Origin: Desulforudis sp.
GTDB lineage: Bacteria; Bacillota; Desulfotomaculia; Desulfotomaculales; Desulforudaceae
Direction of reading: 5' to 3'
NCBI GenBank assembly: GCA_014859075.1
Contig: JACUUW010000140.1
Span: 1-5,111 of the forward strand
DNA: 5,111 nucleotides
Below are positions 1 to 5,080 of this stretch, one piece after another. Made by a program: the position numbers and the translations under genes. Every line of letters begins with the position of its first letter. The first letter of the stretch is position 1. A model generated the notes under the pieces. The model made no database searches, was not told the origin of the DNA, and saw nothing but the letters and a program-made list of their open reading frames with translations.

Positions 1-1
1 A

Positions 2-61
2 CTTGTTTCCACCGAAATCATTGACATCGGCGGTGAGGAATGTCTGCTCAACGTTGTTGAC
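2..61 (+). pseudogene. PAS-domain C-terminal fragment, broken
   Basis: Frame 2 enters from the left edge and reads LVSTEIIDIGGEECLLNVVD. This has the shape of the last two beta strands of a PAS sensor domain, which in histidine kinases and diguanylate cyclases usually continue as '...LLxVVRDITERK'. Here the likeness stops after the VV pair. The frame runs on through proline- and glycine-rich, non-PAS sequence to a stop at 119-121. I infer the end of a sensor protein interrupted by a frameshift or rearrangement near 55-60. The fragment is only about 20 residues, so the PAS assignment is pattern recognition and chance likeness is possible. Confidence 0.3.
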
Positions 62-161
62 CCTGTTCCTCGGGGCCGTCATCCTGGCCTGGGCGCTGTG
101 GCGGGTGTACGTGGGCCATAGGAAGCGTGACGCTGGTTCCCGGCACCAGTCACGCGACTAG
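33..161 (+). CDS. Possible C-terminal tail or small single-helix membrane protein
   Basis: Frame 3 is open from the left edge to TAG at 159-161. From about codon 54 on it encodes one clear hydrophobic helix (LLTLFLGAVILAWALW), followed by a basic tail (RVYVGHRKRD) and a hydrophilic end. Third codon positions are mostly G or C, as in the real genes here, which supports coding. A GTG at 33-35 would give a 42-residue protein, but no good ribosome binding site precedes it. It may instead be the C-terminus of a longer protein whose upstream part lies in another frame (see the PAS-like fragment at 2-61). The positive residues after the helix suggest a cytoplasmic C-terminus. I do not recognise a family. 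Confidence 0.25.
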   Translation: MRNVCSTLLTLFLGAVILAWALWRVYVGHRKRDAGSRHQSRD

Positions 162-190
162 TCCTTCAGGTTCCAGTCGGCCCTCCGGCC

Positions 191-754
191 TCACTTCTCC
201 CAACCGACGATGCGGGGCGCGTTTCTCCTGCTCTTGGATGAAACCTTCGCGGGGTAGCCCAGAATGATGGATGCCACCAGTTCGTGTCCGCTCGGCACGT
301 TTAGAATCCGCTTGACCTTCGGGGTGTCACAGACAAAGTGCGCAAAGCCGATCCAGCAACTCCCGATGCCCCGGTCCCAGGCGGCCAACATCAAGTTTTG
401 AGCCGCCAGGCTGCAGTCCAACCTAAACGTCGGCGAGCCGGTGTCGCCGTAGATCAGAACAAGAGTGGGCGCACCGTAGAAGATGTTGAACTTCGGGTTG
501 GACATCAGGCGGCTGTATCGCTCCAGGACGGGAATTTCCTCTATTTTGTTCAAGAGCCTTGCCTTGGCCTGCTCCGAGAGGTGGTGCAACAATTCCCGGT
601 TCTGCACCACGGCGAAAACCCAGGGCTGGACGTTCATACCGCTGGGCGCCCAGACGGCCACCTCCAGCAGTTCCCGGATCGTCTGTTCCGAAATCTGGTC
701 ACTCCTGAACCTCCGCACACTCCGGCGGGTTTTGATGGCTTCAAGCAGTTCCAA
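191..754 (-). CDS. Nitroreductase-family FMN-dependent oxidoreductase
   Basis: This is a 187-residue protein of the nitroreductase superfamily: cytoplasmic, FMN-binding, usually homodimeric enzymes that reduce nitro compounds, quinones or related substrates with NAD(P)H. The FMN phosphate-binding signature TRRSVRRF lies at residues 9-16. The flavin-contacting segment APSGMNVQPW lies at 36-45. The C-terminal GIGSCWIGF and LGYP segments are typical of the family, and the length fits the short nitroreductases. The physiological substrate cannot be told from sequence. The start chosen is TTG at 754-752, giving MELLEAIKTRRS, because GGGAGG lies 7 bases upstream. The in-frame TTG at 769 lies upstream of that SD and is unlikely. 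It is last in the minus-strand series, 116 bases after the Hsp20 stop, with its own probable promoter. Confidence 0.93.
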   Translation of the reverse strand: MELLEAIKTRRSVRRFRSDQISEQTIRELLEVAVWAPSGMNVQPWVFAVVQNRELLHHLSEQAKARLLNKIEEIPVLERYSRLMSNPKFNIFYGAPTLVLIYGDTGSPTFRLDCSLAAQNLMLAAWDRGIGSCWIGFAHFVCDTPKVKRILNVPSGHELVASIILGYPAKVSSKSRRNAPRIVGWEK

Positions 755-761
755 GCGCAAA

Positions 762-767
762 CCTCCC
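762..767 (-). promoter_or_regulatory. Ribosome binding site of the nitroreductase gene
   Basis: The minus strand reads GGGAGG, then 7 bases, then TTG at 754-752. This decides the start codon: the site would lie inside the coding region if the longer TTG start at 769 were used. Confidence 0.7.
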
Positions 768-781
768 AAACAATGGTACTC

Positions 782-796
782 GCATTATTATAATGC
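782..796. repeat. Inverted repeat overlapping the nitroreductase -10 (operator candidate)
   Basis: GCATTA (782-787) is followed by TTA and then TAATGC (791-796), a perfect 6-bp inverted repeat. A further AATGCG at 797-802 repeats the right arm and pairs with CGCATT at 781-786. The repeat covers the -10 hexamer, where a repressor would block transcription. No regulator gene is present, and A/T-rich symmetry at a -10 can arise by chance. Confidence 0.3.
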
Positions 797-815
797 AATG
801 CGGGTGGCAAGGCAA
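787..815 (-). promoter_or_regulatory. Sigma-A-type promoter for the nitroreductase gene
   Basis: The minus strand has TTGCCT (815-810), a 17-base spacer and a perfect TATAAT (792-787). The -10 lies 20 bases before the SD. The -35 matches the consensus at four of six positions. Position and spacing both fit, so I infer that this gene can be transcribed independently of the upstream Hsp20. Confidence 0.55.
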
Positions 816-816
816 T

Positions 817-847
817 TCAAGGCATCCCTTTGATCCGTGGGCCTTGA
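817..847 (-). terminator. Weak hairpin after Hsp20 gene 1
   Basis: TCAAGGC (817-823) and GCCTTGA (841-847) form a perfect 7-bp inverted repeat with a 17-base loop, 23 bases downstream of the Hsp20 stop. No T-run follows on the minus strand, so it is not a standard intrinsic terminator. It could be an mRNA 3' stabiliser or a weak stop placed just before the nitroreductase promoter. Confidence 0.3.
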
Positions 848-870
848 TCCGACGCTGCTTCTGCTTCGAT

Positions 871-1248
871 CTACTTGATCGGGACAACGGCAACCTCTCT
901 TGGCGGACCGGTCTTCCGCAGTCTCACCTCCAGAACCCCGTCCTGGAGCTTGGCAAACACCAGGCTTCTGTCCACTTCCGCGGGCAGGGCGACGGATTCC
1001 CGAAAGTGCCGGGGCCGGCGTTCCCTGCGGTGGTAATCCCTGGTACTTGTCTGTACATCCCGGGGCACGGCCTCCACAAATAAAGTGTCATTGTCCAGGT
1101 AGATATTGATGTCCTCTTTCCTAGACCCGGGCAAATCGGCCTGAACCACGAGTTCGCCGGCTTCCTCGTACATGTCCACGGGAGAAAAGACCAGGTCCCG
1201 GAACAGGTTGTCAGGTGTTCCGCAAAGCGGTAAATAGCACGGCATCAT
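871..1248 (-). CDS. Small heat-shock protein, Hsp20/alpha-crystallin family (paralogue 1)
   Basis: This 125-residue cytoplasmic ATP-independent holdase chaperone would bind unfolding proteins and form oligomers. The alpha-crystallin domain spans about residues 22-113. It opens with the SPVDMYEE strand, continues through VVQADLPG (34-41), and has the HFRESVALPAEVD block (81-93) and the family-typical LQDGVLEVRL (101-110). The N-terminal arm is very short (about 20 residues) and has two cysteines (C4, C9), absent from the paralogue at 2658-3056. The C-terminal oligomerisation motif is VPI (122-124) or VAV (119-121) instead of a clean IxI. The start at 1248 is supported by AGAGAGGGG 7 bases upstream; a second ATG follows at once. 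It lies 94 bases after cfa on the same strand, and well over half of the crystallin domain is identical to the other copy. Confidence 0.95.
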   Translation of the reverse strand: MMPCYLPLCGTPDNLFRDLVFSPVDMYEEAGELVVQADLPGSRKEDINIYLDNDTLFVEAVPRDVQTSTRDYHRRERRPRHFRESVALPAEVDRSLVFAKLQDGVLEVRLRKTGPPREVAVVPIK

Positions 1249-1255
1249 GCAGATA

Positions 1256-1264
1256 CCCCTCTCT
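1256..1264 (-). promoter_or_regulatory. Ribosome binding site of Hsp20 gene 1
   Basis: The minus strand reads AGAGAGGGG, 7 bases before the first of two tandem ATG codons. This favours the first ATG (1248-1246) as the start. Confidence 0.6.
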
Positions 1265-1271
1265 TTTATGG

Positions 1272-1300
1272 CTTTAAAATAGAAGCCCCACTGACATCAA
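1272..1300 (-). promoter_or_regulatory. Weak promoter candidate before Hsp20 gene 1
   Basis: The minus strand has TTGATG (1300-1295), a 17-base spacer and TTAAAG (1277-1272). The -35 is fair and the -10 poor. A short inverted repeat, TGAC-N5-GTCA (1292-1304), overlaps the -35. No convincing terminator separates cfa from this gene, so it may also be read from upstream. The remainder of the 94-base gap shows no gene. Confidence 0.25.
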
Positions 1301-1342
1301 GTCACTTACCTTCCATAAAAAGACCAGGCAGGTGAACCAAAC

Positions 1343-2530
1343 CTATGCATAGATGTGGTCGCGGGTCAGCGCCAGGTCGTTATTCAGCCCCCGGGAAAAC
1401 AGCACCTGGTGCACGTCCAGCCCGCTGCACCGAAACGAGGCGGCACAGGAATTCAGGTAAAACCGCCACATCCGCGAAAACCGGTCGCCATACTGCGCAC
1501 GCACCTGGTCCAGGACTGCTTCGTAATTACCGGCCCAGTGCTCCAGCGTCCGGACGTAATGAAGCCGCAGGCTTTCCACGTCCAACAGGTGGAAGTCATA
1601 CTCCGGCAACAGCCAGATCGTTTCCCGCAAGGACGGGATGTACCCGCCCGGGAAGATGTACTTTTCAATCCAGGCGTTCACCGGGTCTTCTTTCAAGTGG
1701 GTGATGGTGTGCAGCATCGACAGCCCGCCGGGGACAAGCAGTCTCTGCACGGACTCCATATAGTTGTGTAAACGATCCCGGCCGACGTGTTCGAACATGC
1801 CGACGCTGACCACTCGGTCAAACTGCACTCCCTTCCCGGCCAGGAGGCGATAATCCATCAGTTCCACTTCCACCTGCCCCTCAAGGCCGCGCTCCGCCAC
1901 CCTCCGCCTGGACAGAGCGGTCTGTTCCTCGCTCAGGGTGATCCCCAACGCCTTGACCCCGTACTGCTCGGCGGCCCTGATAATCAACCAGCCCCAGCCG
2001 CTGCCGATGTCCAGCAACGTCTGGCCCGGTGACAGTTGGAGTTTACGCAGGATGTGGTCGATCTTGTTCAACTGGGCCTGGAACAGAGTGTCTTCCGGGG
2101 TCTTGAAGTAGGCGCAGGAGTAGCTCATCGTCTCGTCCAGCCAGAGTCTGAAGAAATCGTTGCCGAGGTCGTAGTGATACTGCACGTCTTCCTTTTGCCG
2201 GGCCGCCGACCGGAACCTGGGAAACGACTTTAAAACCCGCAGGCCCAGACGGTTACTGGATTCACCCGCCAGCGCGTCCCGGTTTACGATGGCCAGACGC
2301 ACCAGGTCGTGCAGATCGCCCTCCACCTCCACCCGTCCGTCCATGTACGCCTCCCCGAAGGCCAGTTCCGGTTCGTTGAAAACGCGGGGGAACACCGACG
2401 GGTCGTTGATCACAAGCCTGACCCGGGTCTCGCCGTCGCCATAGCGCCCTCTGGATCCGTCCCAGTACCTCACTTCCAAACCCCCTGCACGCAACCCGCT
2501 GAACAGCCGGTGTAAAATCGATTTTTCCAT
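1343..2530 (-). CDS. cfa: Cyclopropane-fatty-acyl-phospholipid synthase
   Basis: This 395-residue SAM-dependent enzyme would add a methylene bridge across cis double bonds of phospholipid acyl chains at the inner membrane face. An N-terminal domain (about 1-105, with FGEAYMDG at 58-65) precedes the methyltransferase domain. Landmarks are YHYDLGNDFF (118-127), YSCAYF (137-142), the SAM-binding LDIGSGWGW (173-181), GMFEHVG (244-250), LHTIT (273-277) and KYIFPGGYIPS (290-300). By my alignment to E. coli Cfa, the bicarbonate-site residues are all present: C139, E247, H274, I276 and Y336. The cysteine of the SAM loop (E. coli C176) is serine here, which is tolerated in the family. Length is close to E. 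coli Cfa (382). I chose ATG 2530 because a G-rich SD lies just before it; an in-frame ATG at 2557 would place that SD inside the gene. It sits between two Hsp20 paralogues. Confidence 0.96.
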   Translation of the reverse strand: MEKSILHRLFSGLRAGGLEVRYWDGSRGRYGDGETRVRLVINDPSVFPRVFNEPELAFGEAYMDGRVEVEGDLHDLVRLAIVNRDALAGESSNRLGLRVLKSFPRFRSAARQKEDVQYHYDLGNDFFRLWLDETMSYSCAYFKTPEDTLFQAQLNKIDHILRKLQLSPGQTLLDIGSGWGWLIIRAAEQYGVKALGITLSEEQTALSRRRVAERGLEGQVEVELMDYRLLAGKGVQFDRVVSVGMFEHVGRDRLHNYMESVQRLLVPGGLSMLHTITHLKEDPVNAWIEKYIFPGGYIPSLRETIWLLPEYDFHLLDVESLRLHYVRTLEHWAGNYEAVLDQVRAQYGDRFSRMWRFYLNSCAASFRCSGLDVHQVLFSRGLNNDLALTRDHIYA

Positions 2531-2534
2531 AATG

Positions 2535-2542
2535 CCCCCCCC
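2535..2542 (-). promoter_or_regulatory. Eight-G tract acting as the cfa ribosome binding site
   Basis: The minus strand reads ACAGGGGGGGGCATTATG. Eight consecutive G form the only SD-like site for cfa, ending 4 bases from the ATG. The effective SD-to-start spacing depends on which part of the tract pairs with 16S rRNA. A homopolymer this long is prone to slippage in replication and to sequencing error. Confidence 0.6.
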
Positions 2543-2555
2543 TGTGAAATGTAAC

Positions 2556-2596
2556 AAAAACCCGCAATCGCCCGGCGTCCCTGGCTGATTGCGGGT
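2556..2596 (-). terminator. Intrinsic terminator or attenuator between Hsp20 gene 2 and cfa
   Basis: On the minus strand ACCCGCAATC (2596-2587) pairs perfectly with GATTGCGGGT (2569-2560) around a 17-base loop that can pair further (GCC/GGC). A T-run (TTTTT, 2560-2556) follows at once. This is a textbook Rho-independent terminator, 62 bases after the Hsp20 stop. Its T-run ends only 25 bases before the cfa ATG. No room remains for a separate cfa promoter downstream, so cfa transcripts must cross the hairpin or begin within or upstream of it. Confidence 0.75.
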
Positions 2597-2623
2597 GCCG
2601 CTCGGCCTGTGAACCTGAAGGTG

Positions 2624-2649
2624 CTTGGTTCAATCCGCCGGAAACCAAG
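2624..2649 (-). repeat. Second hairpin in the Hsp20-cfa spacer
   Basis: CTTGGTT and AACCAAG (arms 2643-2649 and 2624-2630) form a perfect 7-bp inverted repeat with a 12-base loop, upstream of the terminator hairpin on the minus strand. Its 3' arm overlaps a competing pairing, GAACC (2611-2615) with GGTTC (2627-2631). The spacer RNA could therefore hold mutually exclusive folds. No direct evidence of function. Confidence 0.35.
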
Positions 2650-2657
2650 GTTGCACG

Positions 2658-3056
2658 CTAGTCGATCTCGATGGTTGTCCCCGTTTTGGACGGTCCAATT
2701 CTGGGCAGCCTGATATCAAGCACGCCGTCCCGGAGCTTGGCGGAAACCTGCTTCGCATCCACCTCCGCCGGCAGGGCGATGGACTCCCTGAAATGGACCG
2801 ACCGGCGTTCCTTGCGATAGTAATCTCTTTCACTAACCTCTTCGTCAGTTTCCCGTACGGCCTCCAGGGATAGCACGCCGTTCTCCAGGTGAATGGAGAT
2901 TTCCTCTTTCTTAAAACCCGGCAGGTCCGCCTTCACCACTACTTCATTGCCTTCCTGATAGACGTCGACCGCGGATTGAGTCAGGTCTTCGAAAGGATCC
3001 AGCATCCGAAAAAGGTTTTCGAATCTTCTCCGCACCGGCAGGTGAAATCCCATCAT
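2658..3056 (-). CDS. Small heat-shock protein, Hsp20/alpha-crystallin family (paralogue 2)
   Basis: This 132-residue ATP-independent holdase is a paralogue of the protein at 871-1248. The N-terminal arm has the common FENLFRMLDPFEDL pattern (12-25). The alpha-crystallin domain spans about 29-119, with VVVKADLPG (39-47), HFRESIALPAEVD (88-100) and LRDGVLDIRLP (108-118). A canonical C-terminal IxI motif, IEI (129-131), would dock into neighbouring subunits, so this copy looks the more conventional of the two. The start at 3056 is supported by AAGGAGG 9 bases upstream, and a second ATG follows directly. A TATAAT-containing promoter lies upstream, with a terminator-like hairpin downstream before cfa. 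No CIRCE element (HrcA operator) is visible. Confidence 0.96.
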   Translation of the reverse strand: MMGFHLPVRRRFENLFRMLDPFEDLTQSAVDVYQEGNEVVVKADLPGFKKEEISIHLENGVLSLEAVRETDEEVSERDYYRKERRSVHFRESIALPAEVDAKQVSAKLRDGVLDIRLPRIGPSKTGTTIEID

Positions 3057-3065
3057 TAAACACTC

Positions 3066-3072
3066 CCTCCTT
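3066..3072 (-). promoter_or_regulatory. Ribosome binding site of Hsp20 gene 2
   Basis: The minus strand reads AAGGAGG, a near-perfect anti-SD complement, 9 bases before the first ATG (3056-3054). It predicts strong translation. Confidence 0.7.
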
Positions 3073-3082
3073 TTTTGTCTTA

Positions 3083-3113
3083 ATTATATAGTAGATTATT
3101 GGATTAAAATCAA
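3083..3113 (-). promoter_or_regulatory. Sigma-A-type promoter for Hsp20 gene 2 (and possibly cfa)
   Basis: The minus strand has TTGATT (3113-3108) and the A/T-rich TATATAAT (3090-3083). Read as TATATA the spacer is 17 bases; read as TATAAT it is 19. The element lies just upstream of the SD in a distinctly A/T-rich patch between two GC-rich genes. I infer that it drives the Hsp20 gene and, by read-through, cfa. Confidence 0.5.
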
Positions 3114-3230
3114 GAGGGTTGTGAAACTTTTTTCAAAAACCCCCTTCTCGCCCCGGAGACGACAGGAGCCTTGCAGGAATTATGGCAAAGGGCATGGAAG
3201 TAATTGGTATTCGGCGGCGGGGGTGGCGCT

Positions 3231-4235
3231 TTGTTTCGTATTCTTGTCGGCCTGTTGATCCTGCTCGGTCTGGCCTTCGTGGCCACTCGGCTGACTGAAG
3301 GCCGGCAATTGCTCGAAGTCCTGGGCCGCGGTATCCCGTTCTGGATCACGATCGCGCTGATTCTGGAGGCCCTGCTCCGGGTCAACCAAATCATGTTTTT
3401 TCACGCCGTATTCCAGCTCTTCGAGGTACGCCTGCGATTCACAAAGGCCGCCCAATTACTATTGGTCAATTTGTTCACCAGCGTGGCGGCACCGGGCGGA
3501 ACACTGTCGGGCACCGCAGTTGTTATCGCCGCGTGCATGCGTCAGGGCATCGACCCGGCCCGAGCCATGATCGCGAACTTCGTCTATTTCCTCATCGACT
3601 ATACGGCCTTCGGTCTGATCCTCGCGGGCGCGGTCGTCTACTTGGCCCAAACGCAACGCATCCACGCTTACGAAATCCTGGCCACCGTGTTGCTGGCCGC
3701 TCTGGTGGCCGGTATGTTCACCTTGCTGACCGTCGCGCTGCTCCGGCCGCGTGTGTTGCAGCGGTTGGGCCGGCGCCTGGAAACCGGTCCCGCCCTTCTG
3801 CGGCGGTTCCGCCCGGATTACAGCTGGGACGGGCGCGTCACCGCCTGGATCTCCGACCTGGTCGGCGCCCTGCAGCGGCTCCGCCACCACCGGGGGCTGG
3901 TACGCCCCGTGGTCTCCGCGCTGGTATTCCAGACCCTGGCCATTCTCACCCTGGCCAGCGTGTTCCTCGCCTTCCAGCACCCGGTGTCTGCCGCCGTGCT
4001 GATCACGGGCTATGCCGTCGGCAAGCTGTTTACCATTATTTCCATCACCCCTTCTGGAATCGGTTTTGTGGAAGGGGCGATGAGCGGCGCCTTCGTGTCG
4101 CTCGGTGTACCGCTGGAAACAGCCGTCGTCGTAGTCCTGGTCTACCGGGGGATCGACGTGTGGCTGCCGTTCCTGGTGGGAGTCTGGGGTGTGCGGGTGG
4201 TGGCGCGGCCCGCGGTTGTCCGAAACCAAATGTAG
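3231..4235 (+). CDS. MprF-type integral membrane protein (UPF0104 / LPG_synthase_TM family), no synthase domain
   Basis: This is a 334-residue polytopic membrane protein resembling the N-terminal flippase part of MprF (lysyl-phosphatidylglycerol synthase). The C-terminal aminoacyl-transferase domain is absent, as in the free-standing members of the family. Hydrophobic segments lie near 2-19, 36-57, 73-90, 116-138, 148-171, 225-248, 254-274, 293-309 and 310-327, with a basic loop at about 172-225. Family landmarks are AAPGGTLSGTAVV (86-98), ITPSGIGFVEGAMSG (272-286) and YRGIDVWLPFLVG (305-317). A lipid-transport role is inferred from the family; the substrate is unknown. I prefer TTG 3231 because GGGGGTGG lies 4 bases upstream and the protein then starts at the first helix. 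TTG 3204 (343 residues) is possible, and an upstream ATG in another frame hints at a frameshift. The transpeptidase gene follows 59 bases later. Confidence 0.85.
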   Translation: MFRILVGLLILLGLAFVATRLTEGRQLLEVLGRGIPFWITIALILEALLRVNQIMFFHAVFQLFEVRLRFTKAAQLLLVNLFTSVAAPGGTLSGTAVVIAACMRQGIDPARAMIANFVYFLIDYTAFGLILAGAVVYLAQTQRIHAYEILATVLLAALVAGMFTLLTVALLRPRVLQRLGRRLETGPALLRRFRPDYSWDGRVTAWISDLVGALQRLRHHRGLVRPVVSALVFQTLAILTLASVFLAFQHPVSAAVLITGYAVGKLFTIISITPSGIGFVEGAMSGAFVSLGVPLETAVVVVLVYRGIDVWLPFLVGVWGVRVVARPAVVRNQM

Positions 4236-4283
4236 CACTATTTACTTTAGTAGACGACCCGGGCATTTGCCACAATAAGCAAA

Positions 4284-4290
4284 GGGGGTG
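4284..4290 (+). promoter_or_regulatory. Ribosome binding site of the L,D-transpeptidase gene
   Basis: GGGGGTG lies 4 bases before GTG 4295-4297 (6 bases from the G-run). It fixes a GTG start much further downstream than the open frame would allow. The 59-base gap from the previous stop holds no terminator, so co-transcription with the membrane gene is likely. Confidence 0.6.
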
Positions 4291-4294
4291 CTCG

Positions 4295-5080
4295 GTGAAA
4301 AGGAAGTTCTATGTATTTGCGGGCTTGGTCATCCTCTTGTTCGTCGCCTTTCAGGTCAAGCCCTGGCACTATCTTTTCGAGATCAGCAGGAAACCACTTT
4401 CCGGTGAGATCATCTACCGCGACCAGCGGCACGTGGTGGTCGGCAATAGTGGTTCGGTGACCGTCCGCAATCAACGAACCGGGGCCAAGGTCCGCCTTGG
4501 CGTTAATGCCGGTGAAATCCGATCCGTGGACAGAATACTCAATAACAGCGAGCAGGAGCTCCCGTTGTTCGGGGTGGCGATCGCGGATGGCTTGAAACTG
4601 GTCACGGCACAAGAAATCCATCTTGTCCGGACAGAACCGACGGTGAGACTGTTGGCCACCTATCCTCCACCCCGCGGCAATGAAGACCGGATCATCATCA
4701 GCAAAGGCCGTAACCGGCTCTACTTCTACCGCAGCGGGGAACTTGCCGCCAGCTATCCTGTAGCCACCGGCAAACGGCCCGAGTACACTCCGGAAGGAAC
4801 TTTTACCATTGCCAACAAGATCCCGGACCCCGGCCGCAGCGATCCTGATTCACGTCTGGGAGTCCGCTGGATGGGTCTCGCCGTGCCTTGCGAAAAGGAC
4901 CCGCGCCGCAAAGCTGATTCCAGGGCCCCGTGCGGCAACAAGTACGGCATTCACGGCACCGATAAACCGGACTCCATCGGGTCCCACGCTTCGGGAGGCT
5001 GCATCCGGCTAAGAAACGAGGACATCGTGGTGCTGTATGATCTTGTTTCTATCGGCACCACGGTCGAAATCACGGAGTGA
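4295..5080 (+). CDS. Membrane-anchored YkuD-family L,D-transpeptidase
   Basis: This 261-residue enzyme probably forms or edits 3-3 peptidoglycan cross-links outside the membrane, independently of penicillin-binding proteins. An N-terminal helix (about 5-20, after MKRK) acts as anchor or signal. A region at about 36-118, probably beta-rich, has no family I recognise. The YkuD domain (about 131-259) starts at DRIIISKGRNRLYFY, has YPVATGK (154-160) and TPEGTF (165-170), and ends with the active site: H220 in YGIHGTDKP and catalytic C236 in SHASGGCIRL. The terminal block NEDIVVLYDLV is typical of Firmicute members. Extra cysteines are C199 and C213. GTG 4295 is chosen because of its SD and because the signal helix begins there; the frame stays open upstream to 3533 only as an overlap with the membrane gene. 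Confidence 0.93.
   Translation: MKRKFYVFAGLVILLFVAFQVKPWHYLFEISRKPLSGEIIYRDQRHVVVGNSGSVTVRNQRTGAKVRLGVNAGEIRSVDRILNNSEQELPLFGVAIADGLKLVTAQEIHLVRTEPTVRLLATYPPPRGNEDRIIISKGRNRLYFYRSGELAASYPVATGKRPEYTPEGTFTIANKIPDPGRSDPDSRLGVRWMGLAVPCEKDPRRKADSRAPCGNKYGIHGTDKPDSIGSHASGGCIRLRNEDIVVLYDLVSIGTTVEITE

Larger units (their letters stand above)
3057..3230. other. Divergent intergenic region
   Basis: This 174-base spacer separates the minus-strand Hsp20 series from the plus-strand membrane gene. It is clearly A/T-richer than its flanks over about 3070-3140. The minus-strand promoter is recognisable. For the plus strand I see only a possible -10, TAAAAT (3105-3110), with no fitting -35. SD-like AGGAG (3164-3168) and AGGA (3175-3178) precede an ATG at 3182 in a frame other than that of the membrane gene. 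Confidence 0.5.

Noticed and set aside
179..190. GGCC-CTCC-GGCC hairpin after the nitroreductase stop as a terminator
   Set aside because: Only four base pairs and no T-run on either strand.
338..793. Plus-strand open frames opposite the nitroreductase gene
   Set aside because: Antisense shadows with no domain, and no SD of note. The minus strand carries clear FMN-binding motifs.
1994..2011. Serine in place of the SAM-loop cysteine of Cfa as a sign of inactivation
   Set aside because: This corresponds to E. coli C176, not to the active-site C139. The bicarbonate-site residues are all present, so the enzyme should be functional.
2531..2557. Longer cfa start at ATG 2557
   Set aside because: It adds nine residues encoded by the G8 SD region, and no SD precedes it. 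ATG 2530 fits the family N-terminus.
2262..2648. 128-codon minus-strand frame overlapping the cfa start
   Set aside because: Arginine- and glycine-rich shadow frame of the 5' half of cfa; no recognisable domain.
3057..3070. CIRCE-like half site (ACACTC) before Hsp20 gene 2
   Set aside because: Only a partial half site is present, with no matching inverted half at the proper spacing.
3459..4238. Long antisense open frame of 259 codons opposite the membrane gene
   Set aside because: Its translation is a low-complexity mix rich in Q, G, H, D and R, the usual antisense shadow of a GC-rich membrane gene. The plus strand has a clear family match.
3533..4294. N-terminal extension of the transpeptidase frame back to 3533
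   Set aside because: This part is the membrane gene read out of frame (arginine- and proline-rich). A good SD and signal helix start at 4295.
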